This document shows positions 43,589-52,322 of a stretch of DNA of 64,000 nt, piece after piece (position 1 is the stretch's first letter; each line of letters opens with the position of its first letter). The position numbers and the translations under genes were made by a program. The DNA lies in NCBI RefSeq assembly GCF_024707545.1, contig NZ_CP062229.1, positions 4,817,501 through 4,881,500 on the forward strand. Direction: 5' to 3'. The notes below the pieces were generated by a model. It had not been told where the DNA came from and ran no database searches. It saw nothing but the letters and a program-made list of their open reading frames with translations. The stretch comes from Mesorhizobium onobrychidis (GTDB lineage Bacteria > Pseudomonadota > Alphaproteobacteria > Rhizobiales > Rhizobiaceae).

Positions 43589-46078
43589 TTACTCGAGTTT
43601 GTCACTTTCAGTAAGCAGTCTCAATGCCCGCCGCAGAATATCTGCTGCGGGTTCTCGGTCGTCTTTCGTCATCGCTTCAAGATCAATATCGATCCTCACG
43701 TTGGAATGCTCTTCCCGGAAATGTCGCCGTTCTCTCCCGAGGTTCTCGAAAGTGTCGACAACCCGATAGGTGGCGACTGGATACGAGATGCCCTTCACCT
43801 CTATCTCGCCATGTTCCTCACTGCGGACCTGATCCTTAACGTGCGCGAAAGTCTCGTACGAGATAAGGATTTCCCCTGGCGTGGCCAGTGATTGCAGGCG
43901 AGACGCGGTGTTCACGGCCCCCCCGATAATGGTGTAGTCCATCCGGTCCGCGCTACCGAAGTTTCCCACGGTACAATAGCCGGTATGAATGCCCATCCTG
44001 ACCCGCAACGGCTTCTCAATGCCCGAGTCTCGCCACAGGTCGGTCAGATCATGCAATTTCTTCTGCATGGCGATAGCCATGTTCACACACGCGAGAGCAT
44101 CTTCTTTGACACCTTTGGATTCGGGATCACCGAAGAAAATCAGCATGGCATCGCCAATGTATTTGTCGATGGTCGCGCCATAATTCACACCGATTCGGGA
44201 CATCTCCGTGAGATAGTGGTTGATCAGCTGAGTGAGCTCTTCGGATTCCATTCGGTCCGCGGTTTCCGTAAAGCCGGCGATGTCCGAAAAGAAGACCGTC
44301 AACTTCTTGCGGCTGCTGGCAACCTTGACCTCTTGCTTGCCGCTGAAAATCGAATCATAGAGCTGAGGGGAAAGATATTTCGCTAGCTGGCTGGACAGCT
44401 GCTCTAAGGTCTTAGATTTTTGCTCCAACGCTTCAGACTTTTCGGAAAGTTCCTGCTCTCGGTGCTTGAGCTCAGTGATGTCCGCGTATACCGCGACGGT
44501 GCCCCCATCTTCAGTCTTTCGCTCGCTGATCAGAATCCATTGATCTTCGCTTCTTCGCTGAAGGTGAGGCTGACCAGGGTTGCGATGAAGCGCTAGACGT
44601 TCGGCAACCCAGGCTTCGATGCGCCCCTCAGCATCACGGATAAGCCCGCGCTCAGCAGCTGCGCGAATGATCGATTCGAAGGATGTTCCCGGCGTCACGA
44701 CATCCTCTATCCACGGATATAAAAGCTTCCTGTACCTGCTGTTGCAGACCACCAGCCGGTCTTCGGCGTCGTAGAGCGAAAAACCTTCGAAAATGCTCTC
44801 GATGGCGTCAATCAAGCGTCGGCGTGCCTCATTGATTTCCCTTAAGTTGCTCTCTCTGACCTCGACCGCAGTGTCCCTGAACACAACGAGTGCCTTAGCC
44901 ATGCCGCTGATCTCGTCATCGCCGCCGCCCGGAATAGTCGCTTCCAGATTACCATCGGCGATCGCCAGCATGCTGTCGCTGAGCGCGGTCAGTCGGGCAA
45001 TCAGATGGCGTCCGACGTAGAGCCAGACGATGAGAATTGAACTTATTAGGCTCAACCCGACCACTGCGAGCAAAACCCCAGTGCTCCATTGCTGCACGGA
45101 AATTGCGCTTCGGTTCGCCATGTTTATGTCTTCATTTGTCGCTGCGACCAATCGATCCACCACGTCAGTCAATTGGCGAGAAAGGTCGACGTTTCCATCC
45201 AGCCGCAGTCTCGCGTTGTTCATTATTTCGAGCTCGTGCTCGCGGGCACGAAGGATACTATTCGGACCGTCTATCAAGCTTCGAAATTCCTTAGTTCGAT
45301 CCGATATGCGTGATCGCAGCATTTGATCCATGTCGGCAGCGACGCGCTCCAACGAACTTACCGAACGCTCCAGCGGAAAGCTCAGAATCGGTAGATCCGC
45401 CAATTGAGAAACCGAGGCACGAAGCAATGTGTCGTAGATAGTTGATTCCTCGAACTGCGCCTTCTGCAGTGGCTGTAAAGTGGCAATTGATTGGGCCACC
45501 TTAGCGATCGTCCGCGATTTTTGGTCAGACGTGATGTCGCCATCGTCAATCGACTTACGCAAGCGCGACAGGTCTGCCTCCATCACCCGGAGGCCGGGTG
45601 CGAGTAAACGCAGGGTAGCAATATGCGTATTGGACAGCTGGCGAAGCAGCTCAGCTTTGCGGTCGTGGGCCTCAAGTTGCCGAGAAATCTCGGTGCCTAA
45701 AGAATCTAGATTAATAACTAGGTGCTCTACAGATGGCTCTATTAGATTGAGATATTTAGCACTAACGCCGCCGAGCTTGACGTCGGACAGTAGATCCTTG
45801 AGTCGCTCAACCTCTACAGCGATCCTACTCGACAATTGCTCATGTTCTATAGATGTTGCGACAGAAAGATAGGCCGGGGCCATCGAGACGACACGCTCGG
45901 CCTGACGAGACAATTGCTGAGACGCTAAGGCGGCCGGGACGCGTTTCTGAGTGATTTGGTCGAGGACTTCACCGACCTGGAGAAATGCATACATGGCGGC
46001 AGCCGCGGCGAATACGGCAAAGGCGCTGATGCCCAAGAAGGCCAAGAATAAACGACCACGAACCCCAAGCTGTTGCAA
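43589..46078 (-). CDS. Membrane sensor adenylate/guanylate cyclase (TorS-like sensor, HAMP, PAS)
   Basis: An 829-residue sensor. Helix 1 (about 10-33) and helix 2 (about 332-355) enclose a roughly 300-residue, all-helical periplasmic domain like that of TorS-type sensors. Then come HAMP (356-408), a PAS domain (about 420-535), a short coiled coil and a class III cyclase with D599 (FFSDIAGFTETADRM), D643 (DKYIGDAMLIFFG), and N723/R727 (IIGGAVNTASRLQ). All catalytic residues are present. A periplasmic binding-protein gene lies 59 bases upstream on the same strand, suggesting a ligand-binding partner. Confidence 0.92.
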   Translation of the reverse strand: MQQLGVRGRLFLAFLGISAFAVFAAAAAMYAFLQVGEVLDQITQKRVPAALASQQLSRQAERVVSMAPAYLSVATSIEHEQLSSRIAVEVERLKDLLSDVKLGGVSAKYLNLIEPSVEHLVINLDSLGTEISRQLEAHDRKAELLRQLSNTHIATLRLLAPGLRVMEADLSRLRKSIDDGDITSDQKSRTIAKVAQSIATLQPLQKAQFEESTIYDTLLRASVSQLADLPILSFPLERSVSSLERVAADMDQMLRSRISDRTKEFRSLIDGPNSILRAREHELEIMNNARLRLDGNVDLSRQLTDVVDRLVAATNEDINMANRSAISVQQWSTGVLLAVVGLSLISSILIVWLYVGRHLIARLTALSDSMLAIADGNLEATIPGGGDDEISGMAKALVVFRDTAVEVRESNLREINEARRRLIDAIESIFEGFSLYDAEDRLVVCNSRYRKLLYPWIEDVVTPGTSFESIIRAAAERGLIRDAEGRIEAWVAERLALHRNPGQPHLQRRSEDQWILISERKTEDGGTVAVYADITELKHREQELSEKSEALEQKSKTLEQLSSQLAKYLSPQLYDSIFSGKQEVKVASSRKKLTVFFSDIAGFTETADRMESEELTQLINHYLTEMSRIGVNYGATIDKYIGDAMLIFFGDPESKGVKEDALACVNMAIAMQKKLHDLTDLWRDSGIEKPLRVRMGIHTGYCTVGNFGSADRMDYTIIGGAVNTASRLQSLATPGEILISYETFAHVKDQVRSEEHGEIEVKGISYPVATYRVVDTFENLGRERRHFREEHSNVRIDIDLEAMTKDDREPAADILRRALRLLTESDKLE

Positions 46079-46137
46079 TGGTTGCCGCCTCCCTTGGTTT
46101 GACCGGCGGTGTTCGCGGTTCCGTGACTTCTGACGGC

Positions 46138-47256
46138 TTACTTTGCTGGCACGTACTCCCCCTTCGTCCAGCGATACCAGACGTAGCCGGGAGCCGTTAC
46201 GTCACCATTTTGATCAAAGCTGATCTCCCCCAAAACTGTGTGGAATCGATGGGTTCGCAAAGCCTTGATTACTGCCATGAGGTCGAGTGAACCGGCTATT
46301 TCGGCAGCTTGCGTCCAAGCTTGTACCGCCGCATATGTGTGAAGCGTGTATCCCCCGGGTTCGAAATTCTGCGCACGAAACTGATCGACGACCTCAGCTG
46401 CTTCTGGATTCATTCGGGGATCAGCGCCAAATGTCATCAGCGTGCCTTCGCCCGCTGGACCCGCAACCATCCAGAACTCTTCGGTGGTCAAACTATCCCC
46501 TCCAACAAGCTGAACCTCGAAATCTTGATTGTTGGCCTCACGCAGTATTAGTCCCGCATCGGCGCCATAACCGCCGAAATACATGACGTCGATGGCCACC
46601 GCTCGCATGCCGGACACCAGCTCCGCGTAGTCGCTTTTGCCCGGCATATAGCTTGCGTACATGGCCTCTTTGACACCGCGCTTGTGCAATTGCTTCCGGG
46701 TTTCGTCAGCAAGGCCCTTACCGTAGACTGAGTTGTCGTGCAGGATGGCGATGCTCTTGTCTGCCCACACATCCGCCAGGTAATTGCCGGCCACAAGTCC
46801 TTGCTGATCATCGCGGCCGCACACGCGAAAAACATTGGCACCACCCTCGTCCGTCAGTTTCGGATTGGTCGAGGCCGGCGAGATCATGAGAATGCCCTCT
46901 TCCTCGTATACTTTCGACGCCGGGATTGAGGAATGAGAGCAAACGTGCCCCGCGACGAAGACAACACCGTCAGTCGCAAGCTTTCGCGCCACTGCCACAG
47001 CCTGCTCGGGATCGCAGGCGTCATCACCGACCAGCAGTTGGACACGCTGGCCGAGTACGCCACCCTTGGCGTTGAGATCCGCCACGGCCAATTGGGCGCC
47101 CTGCTGTATCTGCTCGCCCCTAAAGATGTTTTGCCCAGTCATCGGGCCGGCGACCGCTATCGCGATCTCCGCCCGAGCGGCCACTGAGTTGAGTGTCATT
47201 AGGGCAACAACTCCAAATAACCGGATTAGCAATCTGGCCATGGTCAATGCCTTCAT
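46138..47256 (-). CDS. Periplasmic branched-chain-amino-acid-type binding protein
   Basis: A 372-residue type I periplasmic binding protein of the LivJ/Leu-Ile-Val group, with a signal peptide ending near ARAEIAIAVAGPMTG. Blocks include GAQLAVADLNAKGGVLGQRV, GVVFVAGHVCSHSSIPAS and VYGKGLADETRKQL. GGAGT precedes ATG 47256. No ABC permease or ATPase lies nearby; the next gene is the sensor cyclase, which has a TorS-like periplasmic domain. It is therefore likely a sensing subunit, as TorT is for TorS, rather than a transporter component; that is inference. Confidence 0.88.
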   Translation of the reverse strand: MKALTMARLLIRLFGVVALMTLNSVAARAEIAIAVAGPMTGQNIFRGEQIQQGAQLAVADLNAKGGVLGQRVQLLVGDDACDPEQAVAVARKLATDGVVFVAGHVCSHSSIPASKVYEEEGILMISPASTNPKLTDEGGANVFRVCGRDDQQGLVAGNYLADVWADKSIAILHDNSVYGKGLADETRKQLHKRGVKEAMYASYMPGKSDYAELVSGMRAVAIDVMYFGGYGADAGLILREANNQDFEVQLVGGDSLTTEEFWMVAGPAGEGTLMTFGADPRMNPEAAEVVDQFRAQNFEPGGYTLHTYAAVQAWTQAAEIAGSLDLMAVIKALRTHRFHTVLGEISFDQNGDVTAPGYVWYRWTKGEYVPAK

Positions 47257-47515
47257 AGTCGGTACTCCAGTGGTCCCGCACAGTCCCCAACCCGTTCGCA
47301 GCCCTCGGTGATCAGCGCGATGACGTAGGTCGGATGGGTGTGAAGCTCAAAGCTATGCTGCCTGAAGCGCGCCTTGAGCAAGCCAAGGTCGCGGAAGCGT
47401 GCGTAGCGCGAGAACTCCTTCCTCTCCTGCACGCATCAATCCTCGAGCTGGTCAATCTGGTTCAAGACGAGTGCCGGCCAACTCTCCTATCCACGCGGCA
47501 ACGCAGGAGAGAACC
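47257..47515. other. Intergenic region upstream of the binding-protein gene
   Basis: Should contain the promoter of the binding-protein/sensor-cyclase pair near 47260-47340; no consensus was recognised. No gene is supported. Confidence 0.4.
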
Positions 47516-47812
47516 ATGCTTCATAATGATCCCATCGCCGCCATTACGCCAGAGTCATCGCCTGGCGTCACCGCATCCACGCCAATCCCGAACTCGGCTT
47601 CCAGGAGAAGGAGACGGCGCGCTTCGTCGCCGATCAGCTCAAGTCGCTCGGCCTGGAGGCTCATAGGCATCGGTGGAACCGGAGTCGTCGGCGTCCTTCG
47701 CAGCGGGCGTGGCCGCACGATCGGGCTTACGGCCGAGCTCGACGCCTTGCCGGTCATCGAGAAGACCGGGCTGTCCTATGCATCGACCAAGGACGGCGTC
47801 ATGCATGAGGTG
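47516..47812 (+). pseudogene. N-terminal remnant of an M20 amidohydrolase
   Basis: GGAGAG and ATG 47516 begin a frame MLHNDPIAAI that soon shifts. The next frame reads VIAWRHRIHANPELGFQEKE, then after another shift GIGGTGVVGVLRSGRGRTIG and ELDALPVIEKTGLSYASTK. This is the N-terminal third of a hippurate hydrolase/IAA-amino-acid hydrolase-type M20 peptidase; the first metal ligand block (CGHDGH) has been lost at the break. Confidence 0.7.
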
Positions 47813-48251
47813 CCCGGATCGCTGACCGAACGCGATCCTGTCAACTTGGGTTGCCGTGCGGCGGCCCAAAGGCGGCTCCCCAAAAGGTTCTCTCTTTTGT
47901 TCGGCGGCATTTTCGAACAGGCATTCAAATCTATACGTTCGAAAGTTTGGCGCGCCGGAGAGGATGAAACTGGGCACTGCTATGTCATTGTTGCGGCTAT
48001 AGATTTCTGAGATCGTCGCTCGGAATGGAAGGTCCGCCTTGCGCCATAAGCAGACGAAGAATGCAGCCCGGCACCCCTGCAATGGGCGCCAGCCCTAACC
48101 ACACTCGAACTCCGAAAATCTCCGAAACGTGTTGCGGCCGAGCGCTACAAGAGTCATGATCAGTCCGCGAACGAAATGACGCAGACGGCTTCGTTTGCCG
48201 CGGAGGCGGGGCGGTTCGCGGCCCGGGAAGGGCAAATCACAGGAATTCGCC
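47813..48251. other. Intergenic debris
   Basis: About 440 bases after the amidohydrolase break. Open frames exist on both strands but none has a recognisable protein or ribosome-binding site. Confidence 0.4.
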
Positions 48252-48710
48252 ATGCACAATGTCTCTCGGCGAAATGCCATTCGCCTCGTTCTGGCGGTCA
48301 CAGCCGCCCTGTTTGCGACCTCGATGCCCTCTTTTGCCACGGAAGCGGTTCCGCTGGCGATCAAGGGTTATGACCCGGTCGCCTATTTCACCATCGGAAG
48401 CCCCACGCGCGGGCTGCCGGAGATCGAGTACGAATGGGATGAGCACCGCTACCTCTTCGCGAACGCCGAGCATCGCGAGCTTTTCAAGGCCGATCCTGTT
48501 CGCTACGCGCCAGAGTTTGGAAATTTTTGTGCAATGGCGCTGGCCCTGGGCGAGCTCGACGAGGCCAACCCGGAGAACTGGCTGATCAGCGACGGAAAGC
48601 TTTATATTTTCGGCAAACCGGCCCCGATGGGACCCGCGCTCTTCCAGCAGGACCTTGCTGCGAACATCGCGAAGGCCAACCAGAACCGCGCGCTACTTCA
48701 AGGACATTAG
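48252..48710 (+). CDS. Exported YHS-domain protein
   Basis: A 152-residue protein with a twin-Arg-containing signal peptide (SRRNAIRLVLAVTAALFAT). The mature part carries the YHS-like block AIKGYDPVAYFTIGSP and EYEWDEHRYLFANAEHRELF, ending in GNFCAMALALGE, where a cysteine is placed as in metal-binding YHS proteins. Function unknown; such proteins may bind heavy metals. It converges with the TPR cyclase gene, overlapping it by four bases. Confidence 0.8.
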   Translation: MHNVSRRNAIRLVLAVTAALFATSMPSFATEAVPLAIKGYDPVAYFTIGSPTRGLPEIEYEWDEHRYLFANAEHRELFKADPVRYAPEFGNFCAMALALGELDEANPENWLISDGKLYIFGKPAPMGPALFQQDLAANIAKANQNRALLQGH

Positions 48711-50620
48711 CGGTTCATTCTCTCGGCCGGTGGCAGGTCGCCTGTGACGGGGTAGAGGCGGGCCTTGCGGAATCCGTCGCGCAGATGTTCGAGATCGCCA
48801 GAGCTTAGAAGCTTGGTTCCGAACTCCTGCGGGTCGAAGGTTGGGTCGATGCGGCGTATCATCGTCACGACACGCGCGGCGTCATCCGCTCGATCGTCTT
48901 GTGCATAGGCGGCCGCCAGCAGGATACGGCTGAAGTTCGCGCCTGCGGTTGTTCGAAGACTAAGTTCCGCCTGTTCGATCGCCGCGTCGTAACGCCGTTT
49001 CAGATAGTAGGCCAGGCTCAGCGCAAAGCGATCGATCGCATTGAGATCGGGGTCGATACGCTGCGCCTGCTCCAAGGCCTCGATCGCCGCATCCGTCTGT
49101 CCCAGCCACAACAGGATGGTGCCGCGCCCGGCGAGGCCGTGAGCATCGTTCGGATTGATCGCAATGGCGCGCTCGATCTCAACCTCTGCCTGGTTGTATC
49201 TCTGACGAAAGAGGTGGATGTGGCCGAGGGTGATGCGCGCGCGCACGTCGGAATCATCAAGGCTCAGCGCCTTGATTGCCAGTTCCTCGGCACGGCTCAG
49301 GAAGGCGGTTGGCGATTCCGCCCAGCCCATCGAGCTGGCAATGTGATAGGTTTCGGCAAGTGCCGCATATGCAGCAGCGTAGTTCGGGTCAAGCTCGATG
49401 GCGCGTCTGAGCAGGGCGCGCGCCTCCACATTGTTTGCATGCGTCGGGCTCTGCAATGCCGGCCTGGCGCGCAGCACGTAATCATAGGCTGCGAGATTTT
49501 CGGTTGGCTTCGCGAACACCCGATTTTGTTCGATCTGGGTCACGCGAATCGCCAGGACTCTGACGATGCGAGTGACAATGTTGTCCTGCAGCGCGAACAC
49601 GTCCGCCAGCGCCTCCTCGAAGCGTGCAGACCAAATCACCCGTCCCTGCCTTGTGTCGACGAGTTGCGCGATGACCCGCACGCGGTCGCCGGTCTGGCGG
49701 ACGCTGCCTTCGACCAGATAGCTGACGGCGAGACCGCGGCCGATCTCCTCCGGGCTTGCGGGCTTTCCCTTGTAGGGGAAGACAGCGTTCCACGACATCA
49801 CGGTCAGCGCGGAGAACCGACCCAGTGCGTTGATGATATCCTGCGTCAATCCATCCGCGAAATACTGACGAGCCGAATCGTCGCTCTGGTTCAGGAACGG
49901 GAGAATGGCGATCGCGGGTTTCGTGCTGACTTCAGCACTTTTTGTGAATTGATCGCCAGAGCGCAGAATGCTGAGAAATTTCCACTCAGAGCCAAGACCG
50001 GCCCACAGCGCGCCTACAATAAGCAAAATCATCAGAGCCAGAGCGGCGAACAATCCCCGGCGCCAGCCGGCGGGCGCCGGAGCGGCCGTGGCGTCGAGCC
50101 GCACGCGAAAGGCGCGCACCGGCCGAGCGATGTTCTTGAGCTTCTGTTCGCCGATATCCTCAAAGGCAATGTCGAGCTTGCCTTGCACGTCTTCCTGCAC
50201 GCGGCCCGAGACGCAGATGCCGCCAGGCTCCGCGAGCCCCTCCAAGCGAGCCGCCACGTTGACGCCATCCCCGAAAATGTCGTCATCCTCGATGATGATG
50301 TCGCCGACATTGATGCCGACGCGGAACTCGATACGTTGTCCTGCCGGCACCGCGACATTGCGTTCCGCCATGCCGCGCTGGATCTCGACGGCGCAGCGCA
50401 CGGCCTCGACCACACTCGCGAACTCGACCAGCATCCCATCGCCGGTGGTCTTGACAATCCGCCCGCGGTGTTCGTTGATCTTTCGGTCGACCAGAGCACG
50501 CCGATGCGCCTTCAGCTGGGCGAGCGTACCTTCCTCGTCGTTGCCCATCAGCCGGCTGTAGCCGGAGATGTCGGCCGCTAGAATGGCCGTAAGTCGCCGC
50601 TCTACATGCTCGGTTGACAA
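48707..50620 (-). CDS. Class III cyclase with TolB-like domain and TPR repeats
   Basis: A 637-residue protein. The cyclase domain (about 8-175) has D17 (AAILAADISGYSRL... region), D61 (TTGDGMLVEF) and N121/R125 (GDGVNVAARLEG). A membrane helix follows near 189-208, then a TolB/FlgO-like segment (IAILPFLNQS, FADGLTQDIINAL) and several TPR repeats to the end. GGGAG is well spaced before a TTG at 50620, after which homologs align; no ATG fits. The same architecture occurs in many copies in rhizobia. A fragment of another cyclase N-terminus lies directly upstream. Confidence 0.9.
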   Translation of the reverse strand: MSTEHVERRLTAILAADISGYSRLMGNDEEGTLAQLKAHRRALVDRKINEHRGRIVKTTGDGMLVEFASVVEAVRCAVEIQRGMAERNVAVPAGQRIEFRVGINVGDIIIEDDDIFGDGVNVAARLEGLAEPGGICVSGRVQEDVQGKLDIAFEDIGEQKLKNIARPVRAFRVRLDATAAPAPAGWRRGLFAALALMILLIVGALWAGLGSEWKFLSILRSGDQFTKSAEVSTKPAIAILPFLNQSDDSARQYFADGLTQDIINALGRFSALTVMSWNAVFPYKGKPASPEEIGRGLAVSYLVEGSVRQTGDRVRVIAQLVDTRQGRVIWSARFEEALADVFALQDNIVTRIVRVLAIRVTQIEQNRVFAKPTENLAAYDYVLRARPALQSPTHANNVEARALLRRAIELDPNYAAAYAALAETYHIASSMGWAESPTAFLSRAEELAIKALSLDDSDVRARITLGHIHLFRQRYNQAEVEIERAIAINPNDAHGLAGRGTILLWLGQTDAAIEALEQAQRIDPDLNAIDRFALSLAYYLKRRYDAAIEQAELSLRTTAGANFSRILLAAAYAQDDRADDAARVVTMIRRIDPTFDPQEFGTKLLSSGDLEHLRDGFRKARLYPVTGDLPPAERMNR

Positions 50621-50637
50621 TCCGACTCTCCCAGCGC

Positions 50638-50688
50638 GGAGTAGCCCACCACATCGGCAGCAAGAATGGCAGCAAGCTTGCGATCCAC
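50638..50688 (-). pseudogene. Fragment of another cyclase N-terminus
   Basis: Seventeen codons from a GTG read VDRKLAAILAADVVGYS, the N-terminus of a soluble class III cyclase up to its first metal site, then join the leader of the TPR cyclase. It resembles the N-terminus of the WD40 cyclase (RMAAILAADVVGYS) more than the gene it precedes. Confidence 0.65.
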
Positions 50689-50805
50689 GACGGCGTTCTT
50701 TAAGACCACTTATGCCCGAGGAATGCACCGTAGCAGAAGTCGGACGCATTGTATCGCCGCAAGGCCCTTTGCTGTGCATGCGCCGGGAGGTCTGGAATGG
50801 GTCTT

Positions 50806-50956
50806 GGCAGTGTGAAAACGCGACAGCGCAACGAACCGGTAGAATGATTTCCTTGGGAGAGGCGATCAGAGACATGACGTCCTTTGGTGCCGTCAACGTG
50901 ATCGATCTTGGGAAAATCATCCCACGCATCCGATCTCGCGGAGTTTTCACACAGCC
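50806..50956. mobile_element. Possible MITE or IS relic with 14-bp terminal inverted repeats
   Basis: GGCAGTGTGAAAAC at 50806-50819 and GTTTTCACACAGCC at 50943-50956 are inverted copies with one mismatch in 14 bases, enclosing 123 bases without a complete gene. GTGTGAAAAC-type ends occur on several insertion sequences. It could be a miniature element or the two ends of a deleted IS. Confidence 0.5.
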
Positions 50957-51088
50957 ACGGTCAAAACCGGACGTCGCGCTACATGATTTTGGAATGTACA
51001 TCCCGCGCCGTACGAGATTCGAACTAAGACTGGGCGTCCGCTGTCGGCGCAAGCAGACATCTGGTCGAGCAATTTGGTTGTCGCCTTC

Positions 51089-51157
51089 GGGTCACGACGT
51101 TCCCTTGACCTCCCATCAGGGATGGTCCGCAAGGGGTCGGTTCTTGCCGTCCACCGG
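51089..51157. repeat. 69-bp dispersed repeat, copy 2
   Basis: This copy differs from 20869-20937 at two of 69 positions and has the same orientation. It marks the right edge of the accessory region; the polysaccharide deacetylase gene ends 19 bases later. Confidence 0.85.
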
Positions 51158-51175
51158 AGTGTCAGACTTTCACCA

Positions 51176-52231
51176 CTAGATGGTGACAAGCATCTTGCCG
51201 GCATTGGCCAGCGGCGTCGTCACACCCGACAGCATCGTGCGGATATGGGCAACGCTCTGATAGCGACCGTTGACCGAAATGCGCGGCAGCGCTTGCAGGA
51301 AGCCGGCATGTTCGGCGCGCAGCACGCCGTGGCGCGTCGTCACCGCCGAGGCATAGCCGGCGTCGCGGGCAAAGCCGACTTCGCGGTCGCCAACGGCGCT
51401 GGCATAGCCATAGGGATAGGCGAAATGGCGCGGCGCCTCGCCGAGTTCGGCCTGCAATATGCGCCTGACGTCGTCGACCTCGTGCCGCGCATCGGCGTCG
51501 GGAAGCCGCTTCAGATTGCGATGATTGACCGTATGCGCGCCGATCGTCACCAGCGGATGCCCTGCCATGGCGCGGATCTCGTCCCAGTTCATCAAAGTGC
51601 TCTGGCGCGCGTCCCGCTCGATACCGTTCGACCGCGCCAATTCGCGCAGCACCGCGCGCTGGTCCTCCTCGCGGACCTCCAGCGTCAAATAGTCGTGCAG
51701 GCGCGCAAAGGCCTGGAGTTTCTTGCCCGCGGTCGAGCAATCGATCGTCACCGCACCGTCCGGTGTTGTCAGAATCAACCGGTCGCGCGCGCTGACGATG
51801 TCCTCGACCACCTCCCACCATAGATCGGCGGCGCCGTTTATCAGCCCCGGCGCGACATAGATGGTGACCGGCGCGCCGTGCTTTTCCAGCACCGGCAGCG
51901 CCTCGGTCATGTTGTCGCGGTAGGCGTCGTCGGCGGTGATCGCCGCGAACTGGCCATCCTTGCCGCCGGCCTTGATGCGCTCGATCGCCTCGTCCAGCGT
52001 GACGAATGTATAGCCGTTCACCGTCATATCGGCGATCACGGCGTCGAGGAACTCAGGCGCGATGTTGAGATGCCGGTTGACGCTATCAGGTTTTTCCGGC
52101 CTCGCGGTGACCCGGTGCAGCATAAGGATGGCGCCGATGCCGCCGACAAACGGCTTGGCCAGCGGGGCAAGACCGGTATAGCGGACGACGTTGAGCGCCA
52201 GTTTCCGGATCGCCTCGCCCCCGTCGATCAT
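51176..52231 (-). CDS. Polysaccharide deacetylase family protein (CE4-like)
   Basis: A 351-residue protein with a NodB/CE4-like domain. The metal site is atypical: the first motif reads AITADDAYRDN instead of TFDDG, while GAHTVNHRNL retains the two histidines. ILMLHRVT at the N-terminus and HFAYPYGYASAV are family blocks. It probably removes acetyl groups from an exopolysaccharide. AAGGTG lies before ATG 52231. It diverges from the CelD-like gene at the start of the polysaccharide cluster. Confidence 0.85.
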   Translation of the reverse strand: MIDGGEAIRKLALNVVRYTGLAPLAKPFVGGIGAILMLHRVTARPEKPDSVNRHLNIAPEFLDAVIADMTVNGYTFVTLDEAIERIKAGGKDGQFAAITADDAYRDNMTEALPVLEKHGAPVTIYVAPGLINGAADLWWEVVEDIVSARDRLILTTPDGAVTIDCSTAGKKLQAFARLHDYLTLEVREEDQRAVLRELARSNGIERDARQSTLMNWDEIRAMAGHPLVTIGAHTVNHRNLKRLPDADARHEVDDVRRILQAELGEAPRHFAYPYGYASAVGDREVGFARDAGYASAVTTRHGVLRAEHAGFLQALPRISVNGRYQSVAHIRTMLSGVTTPLANAGKMLVTI

Positions 52232-52322
52232 TCATTCACCTTTTGCGCCTAGGCTCATCCAAGCGCGGAATGCGCCTATGCGAGCCCCCAATCGCGGTGA
52301 ATACGCCCTAAAGGATTGAGGT

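Larger units (their letters stand above)
50689..51175. other. Repeat-rich region upstream of the TPR cyclase
   Basis: No gene is supported. The region holds a 151-bp element with terminal inverted repeats (50806-50956) and the second copy of the 69-bp repeat (51089-51157). Confidence 0.5.

Noticed and set aside
47639..48082. A minus-strand frame of 147 codons
   Set aside because: It partly overlaps the amidohydrolase remnant and has neither a ribosome-binding site nor a recognisable motif.
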